DNA from: Sphingomonadales bacterium
Lineage (GTDB): Bacteria > Pseudomonadota > Alphaproteobacteria > Sphingomonadales > Sphingomonadaceae
NCBI GenBank assembly: GCA_017302775.1
Contig: JAFLDC010000017.1
Coordinates: forward strand, 1 to 16,976
Length of the DNA stretch: 16,976 nt
Reading direction: 5' to 3'
Part shown: positions 16,924-16,976 of the stretch, one piece after another
Layout: each line of letters starts with the position of its first letter
Position numbering within the stretch: position 1 is the stretch's first letter
The notes under the pieces: generated by a model
Told to the model about the DNA's origin: nothing
The model's input: only the letters and a program-made list of their open reading frames with translations
Database searches by the model: none
Program-made: the position numbers and the translations under genes

Positions 16924-16976
16924 TGGGGAAGCCTGCCGCCCTAAGCAGCGCCCGTGTTTCGAACAGCGGCAATCCG
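16916..16976 (-). CDS. maf: Maf-family nucleotide pyrophosphatase, C-terminal end (5' part outside window)
   Basis: Only the last 19 codons are in the window: [19 protein letters not shown] and a TGA at 16918-16916. This is the characteristic end of Maf proteins, house-cleaning nucleoside triphosphate pyrophosphatases once described as septum-formation inhibitors. It overlaps the TTG start of the RNase E/G-like gene by eight bases, so the genes form one unit. The identification rests on a short segment plus the conserved gene order maf - RNase - yacG. Confidence 0.75.
   Translation of the reverse strand, partial: GLPLFETRALLRAAGFPIG

Overview
The window is high-GC bacterial chromosome, most likely from an alphaproteobacterium of the order Sphingomonadales. 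This rests on protein style and gene order: maf, a short RNase E/G-type protein and yacG, then tRNA-Phe; guaB overlapping rsmB; and a two-subunit KorAB. The order is well supported, the genus is not. Most of the window is ordinary core genome with tightly packed genes.

Layout. Positions 1-285 hold the 3' end of a large secreted RTX/serralysin-type protein. Positions 318-1466 (minus) encode an FMN-dependent L-lactate dehydrogenase-type enzyme, with direct repeats just upstream of its start. Positions 1470-2130 are a low-GC pocket. It holds a small secreted protein of unknown function (1685-1969, minus) and a 26-codon remnant matching the C-terminus of the adjacent YpfJ-type zinc metallopeptidase (2130-2996, minus). 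The peptidase is divergent from bdhA (3086-3841, plus), and an 8-8-8 inverted repeat lies between them. Next on the plus strand are an exported M28 peptidase (3938-5440) and a guaB - rsmB - TPR-protein cluster (5521-8698), preceded by an inverted repeat in the guaB leader. On the minus strand an HSL-family esterase and rppH form a pair (10209 to 8757). The rppH 3' end carries an 18-bp tandem duplication that includes its stop codon. On the plus strand korA, korB, a DUF457/YdjM-like membrane protein and a DNA photolyase run as a likely operon (10393-15635). The right end is a minus-strand block: maf (partial), RNase E/G-like, yacG, tRNA-Phe(GAA).

How the genes fit together. BdhA and LldD oxidise hydroxy acids (3-hydroxybutyrate, lactate). 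KorAB links 2-oxoglutarate oxidation to ferredoxin. GuaB is the first committed step of GMP synthesis and is translationally coupled to an rRNA methyltransferase. RppH and the RNase E/G-like protein both act in RNA decay. Photolyase repairs UV damage, and its overlap with the DUF457 gene suggests co-expression.

I found no CRISPR array, phage, transposase or evident new defence system. The most unusual part is the low-GC pocket with its displaced gene tail next to ypfJ. It looks like the scar of an old insertion or allele replacement, carrying an undescribed small secreted protein.
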